From QPIN01 sp964399475 (GTDB taxonomy: Bacteria; Pseudomonadota; Gammaproteobacteria; Methylococcales; Methylomonadaceae), in contig CAYNRB010000185.1 in the NCBI GenBank assembly GCA_964399475.1, positions 1 to 6,428 of the forward strand: DNA of 6,428 bases, given 5' to 3'. Shown here piece after piece: positions 5,955-6,428 of this stretch. Each line of letters starts with the position of its first letter. Position 1 is the stretch's first letter. Under the pieces are notes generated by a model, which saw only the letters and a list, made by a program, of their open reading frames with translations, was not told the origin of the DNA and made no database searches. The translations under genes were made by a program, and so were the position numbers.

Positions 5955-6371
5955 ATGGGCATGATTTCTGAATTTAAAGATTTTGCTGTAAAAGGTAATG
6001 TTGTTGATATGGCAGTTGGTATTATTGTGGGCGCAGCATTTGGCAAGATCGTTTCTTCTTTTGTTAAAGATATTATTATGCCGCCGATTGGTGTAATGAT
6101 GGGTGGAGTTGATTTTTCTGAACTGGCAGTGACAATACAAGAGGCTGCTGGAGATATTCCTGAAGTAGCTATCAAATATGGTTTATTTGTTCAGACTATT
6201 ATGGATTTTTTGATTGTTGCTGTCGCTATTTTTGTTGCTGTCAAAGTCATGAATAACATGAAAAAAAAGCAAGAAGAAGCACCAAAAGAGGATTCTGTAC
6301 CCTCTAAAGAGGAAGTTTTATTAACTGAAATTAGAGATTTATTAAAAGAAAATAATAAAAGCATTAATTAA
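5955..6371 (+). CDS. mscL: Large-conductance mechanosensitive channel MscL
   Basis: MscL is an inner-membrane homopentamer that opens a wide pore when membrane tension rises, releasing solutes during hypo-osmotic shock. The 138-residue length matches the family (136 in E. coli), and the first 26 residues align without gaps. An amphipathic N-terminal helix (2-12) leads into TM1 (about 15-45), with the conserved GNVVDxAVGxxxGAAFGK and the IIMPPIG turn (40-46). The periplasmic loop contains GGVDF and GDIP, TM2 is about 75-99, and the C-terminal helix carries KEEVLLTEIRDLLKENN (118-134), which forms the cytoplasmic bundle. At the pore constriction, E. coli Leu19 and Val23 correspond to Met19 and Ile23. 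The start at 5955 fits the family N-terminus; ATG 5961 would cost two residues. It is transcribed divergently from rnr, and nothing suggests a functional link between the two. Confidence 0.97.
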   Translation: MGMISEFKDFAVKGNVVDMAVGIIVGAAFGKIVSSFVKDIIMPPIGVMMGGVDFSELAVTIQEAAGDIPEVAIKYGLFVQTIMDFLIVAVAIFVAVKVMNNMKKKQEEAPKEDSVPSKEEVLLTEIRDLLKENNKSIN

Positions 6372-6428
6372 ACCTTAGGAGTGAGGATTTAATAATATAC
6401 GAAAGTTTGACGCAGGATTTTTGTTTGT

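Noticed and set aside
5909..6175. Minus-strand frames opposite mscL
   Set aside because: They are antisense shadows of the well-conserved mscL coding sequence.
6372..6428. Possible ribosome binding site (GGAGTGAGG) of a next gene after mscL
   Set aside because: No start codon follows at a suitable distance within the window, and no terminator or gene could be supported.

Overview
The window reads as AT-rich chromosomal DNA from a gammaproteobacterium. The rnr-rlmB gene pair, the close match of MscL to the enterobacterial protein, and a palindromic repeat starting TGTAGGTTGGAT all fit this. That repeat style is common in aquatic gammaproteobacteria, including some methanotrophs, but the genus cannot be set from this sequence. 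Most genes are housekeeping or general accessory genes. I see no phage, CRISPR, toxin-antitoxin or defence system.

Layout on the + strand: a DUF1264/OBAP-family lipoprotein (58-636) is followed by 317 bases without a protein gene (637-953). That stretch holds a ~118-bp palindromic mobile-type repeat (673-790), an AT-rich hairpin (798-829), two TATTGCA copies 20 bp apart, a hairpin with a CCUCCUC loop (866-895), and a strong terminator-like hairpin (916-943) that ends ten bases before the chosen ATG of a di-heme cytochrome c peroxidase/MauG-type gene (954-2015). I see nothing convincing in 2016-2237.

On the - strand, 2238-2595 is the 3' part of a GGDEF (diguanylate cyclase) gene. It has an in-frame TAA inside the domain and is cut off by a run of exactly 100 N (2596-2695), which is an assembly gap. 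On the other side of the gap come rlmB (3' end lost in the gap by probably only a few codons) and rnr. These two form a - strand operon with a 4-base ATGA overlap: an rRNA 2'-O-methyltransferase and a 3'-5' exoribonuclease, both acting on structured RNA.

A divergent intergenic region (5731-5954) separates rnr from mscL (5955-6371, + strand), the large-conductance mechanosensitive channel. This region carries a good sigma70-type promoter for mscL and a perfect 14-bp palindrome in its leader. The last 57 bases hold no recognisable gene.

The points most worth a second look are the leader of the peroxidase gene (terminator, C-rich loop, conflicting start codons), the interrupted GGDEF gene at the contig edge, and the false open frame that crosses the N gap and gives RlmB an artificial C-terminus. 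I did not find a clear new biological system.
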